Shown: piece by piece, positions 48,301 to 57,923 of the stretch | Numbering within the stretch: the first letter of the stretch is position 1 | How the letters are laid out: every line of letters begins with the position of its first letter | DNA from: Tectiglobus diatomicola | Lineage (GTDB): Bacteria > Pseudomonadota > Alphaproteobacteria > Rhizobiales > Hyphomicrobiaceae | Assembly (NCBI GenBank): GCA_039583345.1 | Contig: JAZDSJ010000011.1 | Location: 62,001-126,000 of the forward strand | Reading direction: 5' to 3' | DNA length: 64,000 nt | Position numbers and translations under genes: made by a program | The notes under the pieces: model-generated | What the model was told of the DNA's origin: nothing | What the model saw: the letters and a program-made list of their open reading frames with translations, nothing else | Databases searched by the model: none

Positions 48301-49557
48301 TTATTCTGATAAACGTAATGAAAATAGTTTATCAGCAATATCATCGTATGCTGCTTTTAGAGCATTACCATCAGCTGCTCTATAGTAGTGATACGAAGTC
48401 GGTATAGTTGCACATTCCTTTAAAGTTAAAGCTGCTGTGCTGGTTTCATTTATGTCAAAACCAACAGCATAAATAATTATGTCCTCATCTTTCATGTTAT
48501 TACACAATTCAACGGCCTGGGCTCTTGAACGTTGCCCAGAATATTGAGAGTTGTAGTCACCGTCGGTCATTAGTATGGCAACTTTTCGAACCTTATCTTG
48601 CTCCGCATACGCAGGCTTATGATCATCAGGCCAAAAGTCTCTCCATTTAGGCGATAACACATACCAAGACCAAGCTGTTCCGATATGTCCGGCTGTAGAA
48701 CTTGGTCTTGTAGCGAAACTATCGATGTGAGCATAAAGTGCTTCTTTATTATCACTCAACGGCATTATTGCAGTTACTGTAGGACAAATTTGTGATGGGT
48801 CATATGTATAATAATTACCCATGTGCGTAAAGTAGCCTCCTGACGTTGGTGGTTCATCAGTGTAACGATTTAAGTTGTCTCGTTCAGCAACACAAGTAAA
48901 TTCACTACCTGTGCCAGGAGGGTCCTCGTTGGTTGCGGATTTGAAGTACTGTATGTCTATGTTAACAAAATTTGAGAATGGAACCAAAGCTGCTCTTGTT
49001 CTATTTTCAAAGAGACTGTCGTTAAGAACCTTATCTATCAAGCTTTTAGAAGCTATTTGCAGACTTTCTAATTTACCATTAGATCCCATTGATCCTGTAA
49101 TATCTAGCATCATTGAAATCTCTGTATCTCTAACATCCAGTGCTGCCGTACTTGTCACATCAACTGGAAGCCTATCAATACCCAAAAGATTTAGAAAAGT
49201 AGTATTTATTTCTGATCCTTCACTACTACCTCTGATTTTTGCACTATCTTCTACTATTTCAAATTGTACAACGTTTGATATTAGATGGGCTGTTTCATTG
49301 TTAGTGTAAAATGTTCTAGCTGTTTCTATAACACTTGATGTGGTTGCCTCAGGCGATTGTAGAGCGCGTCCTGCCGCAAGTACTGCCGAATCTATGGCGC
49401 TTTGAGTTCTGTGAATGGCCATTTGCCACCGCAAAGAATCGATTGCTATGCCGGTTACCATCAATAATAAAAATAAAGAGCCTGCGAAAGTTATAGCAAT
49501 TGACCCATTGATGTCAGATTGAAGCTTCGTAATGATGCAACGTGTGATTGGTATCAT
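48301..49557 (-). CDS. TadG-like pilus-assembly protein with von Willebrand factor A domain
   Basis: The protein has 418 residues. The short cytoplasmic N-terminus and single helix (about 18-40, NGSIAITFAGSLFLLLMVTGIAIDS) match the TadE/TadG-type pseudopilin-like segment, followed by the typical R.QSAIDSAVLAAGR stretch. From about 147 there is a vWA domain with a MIDAS motif D152-x-T-x-S156 and LMTDGDYN near 335. TadG proteins are envelope parts of Flp/tight-adherence pili, but many free-standing alphaproteobacterial copies have no known role. No other tad/flp gene lies in the window. Confidence 0.8.
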   Translation of the reverse strand: MIPITRCIITKLQSDINGSIAITFAGSLFLLLMVTGIAIDSLRWQMAIHRTQSAIDSAVLAAGRALQSPEATTSSVIETARTFYTNNETAHLISNVVQFEIVEDSAKIRGSSEGSEINTTFLNLLGIDRLPVDVTSTAALDVRDTEISMMLDITGSMGSNGKLESLQIASKSLIDKVLNDSLFENRTRAALVPFSNFVNIDIQYFKSATNEDPPGTGSEFTCVAERDNLNRYTDEPPTSGGYFTHMGNYYTYDPSQICPTVTAIMPLSDNKEALYAHIDSFATRPSSTAGHIGTAWSWYVLSPKWRDFWPDDHKPAYAEQDKVRKVAILMTDGDYNSQYSGQRSRAQAVELCNNMKDEDIIIYAVGFDINETSTAALTLKECATIPTSYHYYRAADGNALKAAYDDIADKLFSLRLSE

Positions 49558-50517
49558 AATTCTAGAGCCTTTCTATCTGCCCCAATTTTCTTATAATACC
49601 AAAAAAGTATAAACAAAAATTTATCTATGATCGTCTTTCCAAATTACAAATTAAAGCCTATCAGTTTATGCTTTATGAGTTGAGTCAAAGATTTTGCAAT
49701 AGTTTATTATTTCATACGGATATGTAATTCTCTGATTTTTCTAGTCGATATTCACTTTTCTTTTAAAAAATAGAAACGCAGTTACGAATACAGAGATAAC
49801 CTCTATGATTCGCAGCTGCAATTTTTTGTGAAGCAAAGAACTTACTTTCCGCGGTATGATCGATGCTTGAAACTTAAGAGAATACACCTTACCAAAACAA
49901 CCTTAGTATATAATTATATAACTTAATCATGTGAGTGTGCATCACCCAGAGTTCTGTTGATGTAATTATAGTATTTGGCGATTATTAAATTTGTGATTGT
50001 AAACAGTCAATTATTGACATTAACTAAACAAATACTAATTGTCGCTGATAGTCAGAGTTAATTGAGAGAGTAAGTTAGTAAAGGTCTTAGTTAGCCGCTT
50101 TCATTTTTCAATGTAGATACAAGTATCGTAAATCAACTTAGTTACTTTTTGACTTAATGAAATAGATCTTATTTATACCGTAGTCTTAACCTAAGACATG
50201 TTTTACTTTGTAGAACTCGTATAACAAGGCTCCATATAAAGCTGTCAAAATATTTGCAATTTAAAAAAAGTTTATTGTATGTTTTTTCTGTAAAGCCTTT
50301 GTCTTAGTTGAGGAGGTTAATATTGATTATAATTTTTAGAAGTTAACACTTAGCATGCATCTCTGAATTTGATCTCGAGAACTAAATTTCAGTTACAAAA
50401 TAAAAAACAACTGTACTATATAATTCATATCTAAAATTATGTTTATAAACTTTAAGGAAGATTTTATCTTTAGCACATTACCTATCCAGCGGAATTATAG
50501 ATAGGAGAAATCAAAGC
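49558..50517. other. Gene-free gap between divergent tadG-like and hypothetical genes
   Basis: This is about 960 AT-rich bases with stops in all frames. It must hold two divergent promoters, which I could not place. The ribosome binding site AGGAG lies just before 50518. Confidence 0.45.
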
Positions 50518-50946
50518 ATGATAGACTTGAGTGCAATTTTTAGGATTGTAATTGGCCTAACTATTTTCATTAATATTACTATGTTTCAAATTTTTACAGC
50601 CTATGGCTTGGTATGCAATTTTACGAGTGGTAACGTAAACACATTTGAAAATAAAATCTTTCAAAAATTATCAGCTAAGCCATTTTCATTTGAAATTGGA
50701 GAGATTGATCTCTCAAACCAAACAGCATCTGTTCTCACTTCTAATGGTAAGGGAAGCCTTAAAATAGTGCGTGCTATCGGTGCTAATCATTATTTAGAAG
50801 TCATTACTGAAGGATACCTTAATATTACTACAATTTATAATACAAGAACATTGGATGGTTCGTTACTAGCAGCGCATTCGCGTCATACAGGCTTACTGGG
50901 CACTCCTATTATATCTCAATACTACGGTAAGTGTTCAGTTAGATAG
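50518..50946 (+). CDS. Small secreted or membrane-anchored hypothetical protein
   Basis: The protein has 142 residues with AGGAG nine bases before the ATG. A hydrophobic signal or anchor covers about 8-29. The exported part has two cysteines, C33 and C139, near its ends, which may form a disulfide. It has a beta-rich pattern with HYLEVITEGYLNITTIY and an ending AAHSRHTGLLGTPIISQYYGKC. This layout resembles small uncharacterised periplasmic proteins of alphaproteobacteria, but I cannot name a family. It is flanked by large gaps. Confidence 0.65.
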   Translation: MIDLSAIFRIVIGLTIFINITMFQIFTAYGLVCNFTSGNVNTFENKIFQKLSAKPFSFEIGEIDLSNQTASVLTSNGKGSLKIVRAIGANHYLEVITEGYLNITTIYNTRTLDGSLLAAHSRHTGLLGTPIISQYYGKCSVR

Positions 50947-51778
50947 AGTAGGCTGTTGTTACAGTAATTATGTTATTATGAAAAAAATCGACTTATAAAT
51001 TACAGACATAAATCTTATACTCAATAAGCATCAGATTTGTAATGAGATTAATGTGTTTTGAAAAGACACTATAAAAATACTATTACGAATATAATTATTT
51101 GTTACGACAATAGCATAGACCACTCTTAAGTTGCTTAAAACAGCCTAAATTTTATTGCTATAATGTTTTGCTATCTTCAGATAAACTTTTGCACATAAAA
51201 CTCAAATTTATAATTACAATATCAATACTTTATTACAAATTTAACATTGTATAATAGAGCACGTGTTTAATATTCCGTGAATTTTCTTTTGCATTTGTGT
51301 ATTCAAACTACTGGACTTTTATGTGAGCTCAATTACCATAGTTTGCAGTGGAAACATTATGAGTCAATGGTGCGAAATTATTGTGGACATTAGAATTATT
51401 GAATTCTGTTTGTCTTCAACAAGGTCTTTAAAAGTGCAGGTTTTAATTTTTAGAACGTGGTATCTGAGATTTTTTAGAAATGCAAATACAACATTGCTAT
51501 CTCTCCAGAGCTTTAATCTTTATCGAATGTGCTAGAGGTCGTTTAATACTTTAAGTTTTAGATTATTTCAAAGTATTAACAATATAGAGCTAACCATTTC
51601 GCTATAATAAATTAACTGCGTAAATAAGATTTTTACTGTGCATAATATTACGAAACTGACTCAACCGCAGTTTTCATGAATAGCTATGTCTGTACTAGAC
51701 TTAAAATATCCTTCATCTAGTAATTGAAGAAAGATATAATTTGTAGGGGCTACTTCGATACGAAAAGGAGTTGGCAGC
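50947..51778. other. Gene-free gap between the secreted hypothetical gene and the DUF1489 gene
   Basis: This is about 830 AT-rich bases. A 70-codon frame at 51323-51535 has no ribosome binding site or family-like features and is not annotated. Confidence 0.45.
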
Positions 51779-52219
51779 GTGAGTGTTAACATAATAAAGC
51801 TCTGTGTCGGCTGTGCCACCGTTGAAGATCTTAAACGTTGGCAAACACAATGTGTGAAGCTTAGAAAAGTGCATAATGAAAATTCATTACCATTTCACAC
51901 CACTCGGATGGTACCAAAACGGAAGACTGAGCTACTTGACGGTGGTTCTATATACTGGGTCATTCGCAATGTTATACAAGTACGTCAGTATATTAGAGGA
52001 TTTAGTAATGGTCAGAGAGACGACGGAAGTTCATGTTGCTTTATCTTCTTAGATCCTGAGCTAATTCCTGTATGTAAAACGTCGCGTCGTGCGTTTCAAG
52101 GTTGGCGTTATCTCGACCCCTGTGACTCTCCACCAGACCTGATTAGCACTTCTTCGAACTCTTTGAAAGAAATACCACCTAAAATGCGTCGCGAACTTGC
52201 CGAGTTGTGTTTGTTATAA
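51779..52219 (+). CDS. DUF1489 family protein
   Basis: The protein has 146 residues from a GTG start, with AAAAGGAG eight bases upstream. The blocks IKLCVGC, FHTTRMVPKR..ELLDGGS.YWVI, and RRAFQGWRYL are those of DUF1489, a conserved alphaproteobacterial family of unknown function. The paired cysteines near the N-terminus and the basic stretches suggest a nucleic-acid or metal contact, which is a guess. It precedes the aminotransferase gene by 64 bases. Confidence 0.9.
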   Translation: MSVNIIKLCVGCATVEDLKRWQTQCVKLRKVHNENSLPFHTTRMVPKRKTELLDGGSIYWVIRNVIQVRQYIRGFSNGQRDDGSSCCFIFLDPELIPVCKTSRRAFQGWRYLDPCDSPPDLISTSSNSLKEIPPKMRRELAELCLL

Positions 52220-52283
52220 CAAGCTAGTGTTTCACAAAAATTGCTGGATTCATTTAATTAACTATTAAGTCATAGAGTAAATA

Positions 52284-53387
52284 ATGTCACACCCGCGTTT
52301 TACAAAGACTATCAAAAATCTTCCGGTAATAGTTCCGTTCATTGGACCGGAGACTTTAGAACGTCAACGAGGTGCACCATTCAAAGCTCGTATCGGAGCT
52401 AATGAAAGTGTATTTGGCCCGTCTCCTAAAGCAATTGCTGCAATTCAGGATTCTGCAGCACAAACTTGGAAATATTGTGATCCAGATAACTATGATCTTA
52501 AACATGCGATTGCTGAGTTTCATGGTATTGCTCCAGAAAATATTATTATAATAGAGGGAATTGATGGTGGATTAGGCTTAGTAAATCGTATTTTGATTGA
52601 GCCTGGTGATACTGTGGTGACCTCTGATGGTGCTTATCCTACATTTCTTTTCCACGTAGCAGCCTGCGGTGGACAGTCTGTAAAAGTCCCTTTTAAGAAC
52701 AATCACGAAGACATTTTCACACTGCTTGAAAGGGCAGAAAAATTTAAAGCTAAAATGCTATATTTTAGCAACCCTGACAATCCTATGGGAACGTGGTGGG
52801 AAGCTTCAGAAATAAAAATGATGATAAGAAATTTGCCTGAGGGGACAACACTTATTTTAGATGAGGCGTATTGCGATACAGCTCCCTACGGATCAATACC
52901 TGAAATTGATACCAGTAATCCTATGGTACTTAGATTTCGTACTTTTTCTAAGGCATATGGTCTTGCTGGTGCACGTGTAGGATATTGTATAGGTGAAGCA
53001 AATGTTATTTCTATGTTTGAAAATGTTCGTAATCATTTTGGGATCAACCGCCTTGCGCAAATTGCAGCTCTAGCGGCTTTAAAAGACCAGGATCATCTTA
53101 AAGAGACAATCGCTAGTATTTCTATTTCACGTGCAAAGATTGCTAATATCTCACGGGAAAACAATCTTGCTCCAATAGAATCTGGTACAAACTTCGTAAC
53201 AGTAGATCTTCTACGTGATGAAAGATTTGCTCAGAGGGTAATGCAGGAATTATTGTTACGTGATGTTTTTGTTCGTATGCCCTCAGTTGCCCCACTTAAT
53301 CGATGTATTCGTGTCACTGCTGGTGCACAAGCCGATCTTGAACTTTTGGAAGCTATGCTACCACAAGCCTTAGCTTCAGCAGTGTAA
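52284..53387 (+). CDS. PLP-dependent aminotransferase, HisC-like
   Basis: The protein has 367 residues of fold type I class I/II. Blocks are GANESVFGPSPKA (38-50), NPDNPMG (163-169), LDEAYCD (192-198), and the Schiff-base lysine K223 in TFSKAYGLAGARVGY. These are the signatures of histidinol-phosphate aminotransferase and close relatives acting on aromatic or other amino acids. No his genes are adjacent, so the substrate is not settled. The ribosome binding site before ATG 52284 is weak. Confidence 0.85.
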   Translation: MSHPRFTKTIKNLPVIVPFIGPETLERQRGAPFKARIGANESVFGPSPKAIAAIQDSAAQTWKYCDPDNYDLKHAIAEFHGIAPENIIIIEGIDGGLGLVNRILIEPGDTVVTSDGAYPTFLFHVAACGGQSVKVPFKNNHEDIFTLLERAEKFKAKMLYFSNPDNPMGTWWEASEIKMMIRNLPEGTTLILDEAYCDTAPYGSIPEIDTSNPMVLRFRTFSKAYGLAGARVGYCIGEANVISMFENVRNHFGINRLAQIAALAALKDQDHLKETIASISISRAKIANISRENNLAPIESGTNFVTVDLLRDERFAQRVMQELLLRDVFVRMPSVAPLNRCIRVTAGAQADLELLEAMLPQALASAV

Positions 53388-54174
53388 GAGGGCGTTATAT
53401 ACTAACTAGGCCAATACAACTACAATAATATCGAATTATTAATCTTAAATTTGGCTGAAGTTTATCAATATCCTTAAATTAATTTTCCTCTACTTAAATA
53501 CATCAAGCCTAATGAGGCTTGAAAGTAAGAGCTAATAACTAGAACTATGAAATTTATGGATTAAGGATATATCGAATTGAGTATGGGCATATATTTCTGG
53601 CTATCTTGAAATAAAATAGAAAATTTATTTGTACTAAAAATAAAGTATATGAATTACGTGAAGCTTAATTAAAATATAGGCGTAAATTTTGCATATAGAT
53701 GATGAAATAAATCAGCATTTACAGCTGACACTCAGATATTGTAAGTTTCTAGCCGTAAGGTTCGGTATAGCAATATCATAGATTACTAATTTATATATAG
53801 ACTTTTATACCAAGATATGAGTTATAACGTTTATTAATACACAAAAAATTAGAGTCTAATTTAGTGACTAAAAATTTTGTATATTATAACTGACCCTGAT
53901 ATCTCTATTTTATTAATTAGTGTTTTATAATAGATATTCTTTAATTTAAACGTTTAATACCCATACAGTAGTTAACTTTAAAGTTATTTTTTTAACGCGT
54001 ACAATAGTAATTTTAATTAAAGTTGTGTTAGGTTGTTACTAAAATTTAATCACATCTTTATGTAACGCAATCGCAATGCAACTTGATATTAATGGCCGTT
54101 AATTTCAAATTTATAAAGAAACGGAAATATTAGCGTTAAATTAAAAGAGCTTTAAGTGCCAAGTTAATTATACT
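53388..54174. other. Gap between convergent hisC-like and rnhB genes
   Basis: This is about 790 AT-rich bases. The only notable structure is the hairpin at 53503-53522. No gene is seen. Confidence 0.45.
53503..53522. terminator. Hairpin behind the HisC-like gene
   Basis: TCAAGCCT (53503-53510) pairs perfectly with AGGCTTGA (53515-53522) over AATG, 116 bases after the stop. The stem is GC-richer than the surroundings, but no T-run follows directly. It may be a terminator or a processing site. Confidence 0.4.
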
Positions 54175-54825
54175 TTAAATCTTTTTTAATGCTAACTTAA
54201 CAGGACGAAAAGAGCGTCGGTGAGCACAGCAAACACCATACTCACGCAGTTCTTTAATGTGGGCCTTTGTACCATATCCTTTATGCTTACCAAATTTATA
54301 CTGCGGAAATATTGTTGCTAAGTCGAACATTATCCTGTCACGGGTGACTTTAGCAACCACTGATGCTGCTGAAATTGATACGCATCGAGCATCTCCTTGG
54401 ATAACAGTTTGTGTTCGCCATGGTAACTTAGGGGCAGAATTGCCATCTATCAGAACGAAGGACGGAGTTAGATCTAAGTTTTGCACAGCTATTAGCATTG
54501 CCCAAAGAGTTGCATTAAGGATGTTATAAGTGTCGATACGATGTCGGTTCGCAACACCTATTCCAATTTTATATTTATTTATGATCTCATGATATAGACA
54601 TTCTCTCATAGATTCGCTGAGAGCTTTTGAATCAGCTAGTTTACTTAGATTACCAGTTAGGTTACGCTCAACATCTGTTTTATGAAATGCAACTGCTGCC
54701 GCAACTACTGGTCCAGCCAAAGCTCCCCTACCGGCTTCGTCTACACCAACTATAGGACCTCCATGATTTAAGACCTTTTCAAGCTCAATATTTAAAGTTG
54801 GTTTTTGAGAAATTCTGGATATCAT
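54175..54825 (-). CDS. rnhB: Ribonuclease HII
   Basis: The protein has 216 residues from ATG 54825; a GTG one codon earlier is also possible. The signature VGVDEAGRGALAGPVVAAAV carries the first two acidic ligands (D29 and E30). The central LIDGN and later the SAASVVAKVTRDR block follow, together with the KHKGYGTKAH ending. RNase HII cuts RNA in RNA-DNA hybrids and single ribonucleotides in DNA. Confidence 0.96.
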   Translation of the reverse strand: MISRISQKPTLNIELEKVLNHGGPIVGVDEAGRGALAGPVVAAAVAFHKTDVERNLTGNLSKLADSKALSESMRECLYHEIINKYKIGIGVANRHRIDTYNILNATLWAMLIAVQNLDLTPSFVLIDGNSAPKLPWRTQTVIQGDARCVSISAASVVAKVTRDRIMFDLATIFPQYKFGKHKGYGTKAHIKELREYGVCCAHRRSFRPVKLALKKI

Positions 54826-55359
54826 CACGTATTGTGGATTCTGGAGTTCAACATATTAAACCTACAAAGCAACTAAAAAACTGTCCGAAAATAAAACATT
54901 CTAATTTAATAGAAAGTTAAAGACCAAATGTGCTGATTACAAATTTACGAGAGTAAAAAATGTGGATGTTTAGTTAACTTCTTTTCGCAACGTTTTGTAT
55001 TTTAAGATAGTAACTCCAGATACAATTGTGAGCTACAAACAATAAACAGAATTTAGAGCACCATGCTTTCTAAGTGATATTCTTTTCTGGTTTTGCAGAT
55101 TATTGTTGGGATTAAGATGCCAGAATGATCTCTACATATCCAGTAAATACGATACGGTTGAGAGTTTCCATACAATTATTCTGATGCGAAATTGAGATAA
55201 ACTGCATATATATACATTATCAAATTAGGAAATAACACATCTTTAAAAGACTGTACAGTATAAGCTTAAAATTGTATTACAGATGCAAGTTGTAGTATGC
55301 TTTTTACAAAAAAATAGACTTACTTGGCTAATTAGAAGCCATTCAATTAGTTTTTAATT
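54826..55359. other. Gene-free gap between divergent rnhB and glycosyltransferase genes
   Basis: This is about 535 AT-rich bases without readable genes. Divergent promoters are expected here but none is fixed. Confidence 0.45.
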
Positions 55360-56052
55360 ATGATTTCAATTGTGATCCCTACACTAAATGCTAGTGATGG
55401 TCTGGCATTGACACTCTCATCTTTAATTTCTGGACTTCTTAGCGGAATAATACGAGAGGTTATAATTGTGGATGGTGGATCAAGTGATCAGACTCTTGAA
55501 ATTGCAGAAGCAGCAGGAGCGAAAATCATTCAATCAAAATGTGGTCGTGGCACACAGCTACGTTCTGGGGCAAATGCTGCTCAAAAAAGTGAATGGCTTC
55601 TTTTTCTTCACGCAGATACCATTCTTGAGACTGGTTGGGATAGAGAAGTTCACCTTTTCATAGAAGAAATAAAAAAAGAAAAACTTATAGATAAGGCAGC
55701 AGCTTTTCGTTTTGCACTCGATGATACGGGGTTTATGCCTCGACTCATAGAATTAGGTGTTGCTTTACGTTGCAGTTTGTTTCGAATGCCTTATGGTGAT
55801 CAAGGATTACTGATATCTCATAAGTTATACAATCGTGTAGGCGGATTTAGTAACATGGCTTTACTTGAGGATGTTGACTTGATACGCCGCATTGGTCGTT
55901 CACGTGTTTTTATATTAAAAACTTGCGCTATTACGAGCGCTACGCGTTATAAGAGTGAGGGTTATGTTAGGCGCGTCCTTCGAAACTGGTTCTGCCTTTT
56001 GCTCTACTATTGCCGTATCCCTGTAGAATATATCGTATGGATTTATGGTTGA
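55360..56052 (+). CDS. Family 2 glycosyltransferase, TIGR04283 type
   Basis: The protein has 230 residues. It has a GT-A fold start (ISIVIPTLNAS), the VDGGSSDQT acidic loop, GRGTQLRSGA, LFLHADT as the DxD-like metal site, and YGDQGLL plus LLEDVDLIRRIGR towards the end. These are the blocks of the TIGR04283 family, annotated in databases as arsenosugar biosynthesis glycosyltransferase. It sits 50 bases before a TIGR04282-type partner, the usual arrangement. The true product in this organism is not known. Confidence 0.85.
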   Translation: MISIVIPTLNASDGLALTLSSLISGLLSGIIREVIIVDGGSSDQTLEIAEAAGAKIIQSKCGRGTQLRSGANAAQKSEWLLFLHADTILETGWDREVHLFIEEIKKEKLIDKAAAFRFALDDTGFMPRLIELGVALRCSLFRMPYGDQGLLISHKLYNRVGGFSNMALLEDVDLIRRIGRSRVFILKTCAITSATRYKSEGYVRRVLRNWFCLLLYYCRIPVEYIVWIYG

Positions 56053-56102
56053 AAGCTATATGTAATTGGGACAGCGTTTCAAAAAAATAAGGATCTATTT
56101 CT

Positions 56103-56720
56103 GTGATACGGTGGCTCGTAATTATAGTAAAGCAGCCTGTGGCTGGGCGTGTTAAAACCCGTCTTGCGACAGGTATTGGCGTTACTTGTGCAACTACTTT
56201 TTATCGAAACTCATCGCGAGCAGTAATTGCCCGTTTGAGTAATGATAAACGTTGGTCGACAACTTTATCAGTGTCGCCAGATACCACTTTAAAACGTCCA
56301 CCATGGCCTAGAAATTTGCAGCAGATACCTCAAGGACATGGTGACCTTGGAGCTCGTATAGAGAATGCATTTAAGGCACTTCCGCCTGGACCCGCTATTT
56401 TGATAGGTAGCGATATTCCAAGTATTCGGCCATCACATATTGCAGAAGGATTTAGTAGTCTTGGATCCAACGATGTAGTTTTTGGTCCGGCTTATGATGG
56501 TGGCTTTTGGTTAATAGGAATGGCACGGCGTCGGCCTATTTTAAATCCTTTCAAAGATGTAGTCTGGTCTAGTGAGCATACTTTGGCTGATAATTTACGT
56601 TCACTTTATGGATATCGAATAGCACTAGTGAGACGTCTCAACGACATTGATACGGCTGCAACTTACCAAGAGGCTTCATCTTGGTCTGGCCGTAGGGTTC
56701 TACCAATTGACGTTAGATAA
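56103..56720 (+). CDS. DUF2064/TIGR04282 glycosyltransferase-like protein
   Basis: The protein has 205 residues from a GTG start, with AAGGA upstream. Blocks are KQPVAGRVKTRLA near the N-terminus, GHGDLGARIENAF, AILIGSDIPSI, and VFGPAYDGGFWLIG. This is a nucleotidyltransferase-like fold related to IspD/MobA, found next to TIGR04283 proteins. A joint role in making an unusual sugar or glycolipid is assumed for the family. No arsenosugar radical SAM gene lies in the window. Confidence 0.85.
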   Translation: MIRWLVIIVKQPVAGRVKTRLATGIGVTCATTFYRNSSRAVIARLSNDKRWSTTLSVSPDTTLKRPPWPRNLQQIPQGHGDLGARIENAFKALPPGPAILIGSDIPSIRPSHIAEGFSSLGSNDVVFGPAYDGGFWLIGMARRRPILNPFKDVVWSSEHTLADNLRSLYGYRIALVRRLNDIDTAATYQEASSWSGRRVLPIDVR

Positions 56721-56840
56721 AAGATATAAGATGGCAATTGTTATTTATAATAAATTAATAAAGTGTTGAATGTTTTGCAGTTACCTACTTTGTTAAATTT
56801 ACGTATATATATAACTTCTTATTGTAAAGTGCTTTTGATT

Positions 56841-57200
56841 TTATCCTAATGTCAAATTTAATCTACCTCGAGCAGAAAAGCAGAACCTGGGTGCGCTGTT
56901 TATAATGCACGTAGAACGACAATGAGGCAGGTGCGGAATATTTAAATCTACACAACGATTTCGACAAATCTTAGCCCAACGTATACAAATTTTAAGTTTT
57001 CTAAATCCAGCTCGCACACAATTTGGTCCTGTATGTAAATGATTAAAAGTCGTTAGTGGACTAATTTTCAAAAAACGATGACAGCCGTGTGTCTTTTGAA
57101 GCATAGGATTAACAGATTTGGCCTGTGAGTAACATAACTCTACAATATTCACAATAACGAAAGTTAAAACCGTCATTGCGATAATCTTAGTGAGAGCCAT
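56841..57200 (-). CDS. Secreted cationic cysteine-rich protein, unknown family
   Basis: The protein has 119 residues with GAGGA ten bases before the ATG. A signal peptide is clear: MALTK, hydrophobic IIAMTVLTFVIVNIVEL, and likely cleavage after YSQA (residue 27). The mature part of about 92 residues has eight cysteines (C40, 61, 72, 79, 83, 94, 98, 107). It has about sixteen K/R and a single acidic residue, so it is strongly basic. GC content is above that of the spacers. It lies 54 bases downstream of pdxH in the same direction and may share its transcript. I recognise no family; disulfide-rich export product is the most that can be said. Confidence 0.6.
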   Translation of the reverse strand: MALTKIIAMTVLTFVIVNIVELCYSQAKSVNPMLQKTHGCHRFLKISPLTTFNHLHTGPNCVRAGFRKLKICIRWAKICRNRCVDLNIPHLPHCRSTCIINSAPRFCFSARGRLNLTLG

Positions 57201-57254
57201 AGTCGTTCTGTCCTCGAATTACTAATGAGCTTTATAACTTAAGTTTACTTTATT

Positions 57255-57923
57255 TTATGGAAACAGTTGCTCTTTTTTCCAGGTATCATTTAATTTTATG
57301 CGTCGGTAAACAACCCTATCGTGTAGGCGGAACGGTCGATCTTTCCAAAATTCCATTTCAAGCGGATGGAGTCGAAACCCTATCCAGTATGGAGGACGTG
57401 GGATTTTTCCAAGTTTATACTTAGCTGTATAAGTTATGACTGCTTTCTCAAGCTCAAACCGACTTGTCATTGGACGTGACTGCTGTGAGGCCCATGCTCC
57501 AATACGACTTCCGCGTGGCCGTGTAAGAAAATAATCATCGGCTTCATTCTTTGTAACATGGCTTATTTCACCTCGAATTCGTATTTGTCGACGTAACGAT
57601 TTCCAGTGAAACAAAGCTGCTGCACGCATATTTGCTTTTAATTCTTTGCCCTTAGCGCTTTCGCAATTAGTAAAAAAAACAAATCCACGTTCAAGAGCTG
57701 TTTCGGGTCCATCTAATCCCTTTAGTAAAACCATACGTACATTTGGCATGCCTTTCTGATCGACGGTAGCAAGTGTCATAGCATTTGGATCGTTCAGCTC
57801 ATTCGCTTCAGCATCAACCATCCAACGGGAAAATAATTCAAACGGTTGATGAAAAGAAATAAAGTCGATATTTGACTCCTGAATATTCATAATGGAAGCT
57901 CTATGTTTTTTATCTGTAATCAT
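57255..57923 (-). CDS. pdxH: Pyridoxamine/pyridoxine 5'-phosphate oxidase
   Basis: The protein has 222 residues. FMN- and substrate-binding blocks are NAMTLATVD..GMPNVRMVLLKG, FFTN..S.KG.EL, the R-x-x-x-x-R pattern around WKSLRRQIRIRG, ASQQSRP, and the C-terminal RLHPLEMEFW...RLHDR. PdxH oxidises PNP or PMP to pyridoxal phosphate with FMN. The start may be ATG 57923 or the later ATG 57890. It matters here because pdxA is missing from its usual place beside rsmA. Confidence 0.96.
   Translation of the reverse strand: MITDKKHRASIMNIQESNIDFISFHQPFELFSRWMVDAEANELNDPNAMTLATVDQKGMPNVRMVLLKGLDGPETALERGFVFFTNCESAKGKELKANMRAAALFHWKSLRRQIRIRGEISHVTKNEADDYFLTRPRGSRIGAWASQQSRPMTSRFELEKAVITYTAKYKLGKIPRPPYWIGFRLHPLEMEFWKDRPFRLHDRVVYRRIKLNDTWKKEQLFP

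Noticed and set aside
51323..51535. 70-codon plus-strand frame in the gap before the DUF1489 gene
   Set aside because: No ribosome binding site, no recognisable domain and AT-rich spacer composition. Probably chance.
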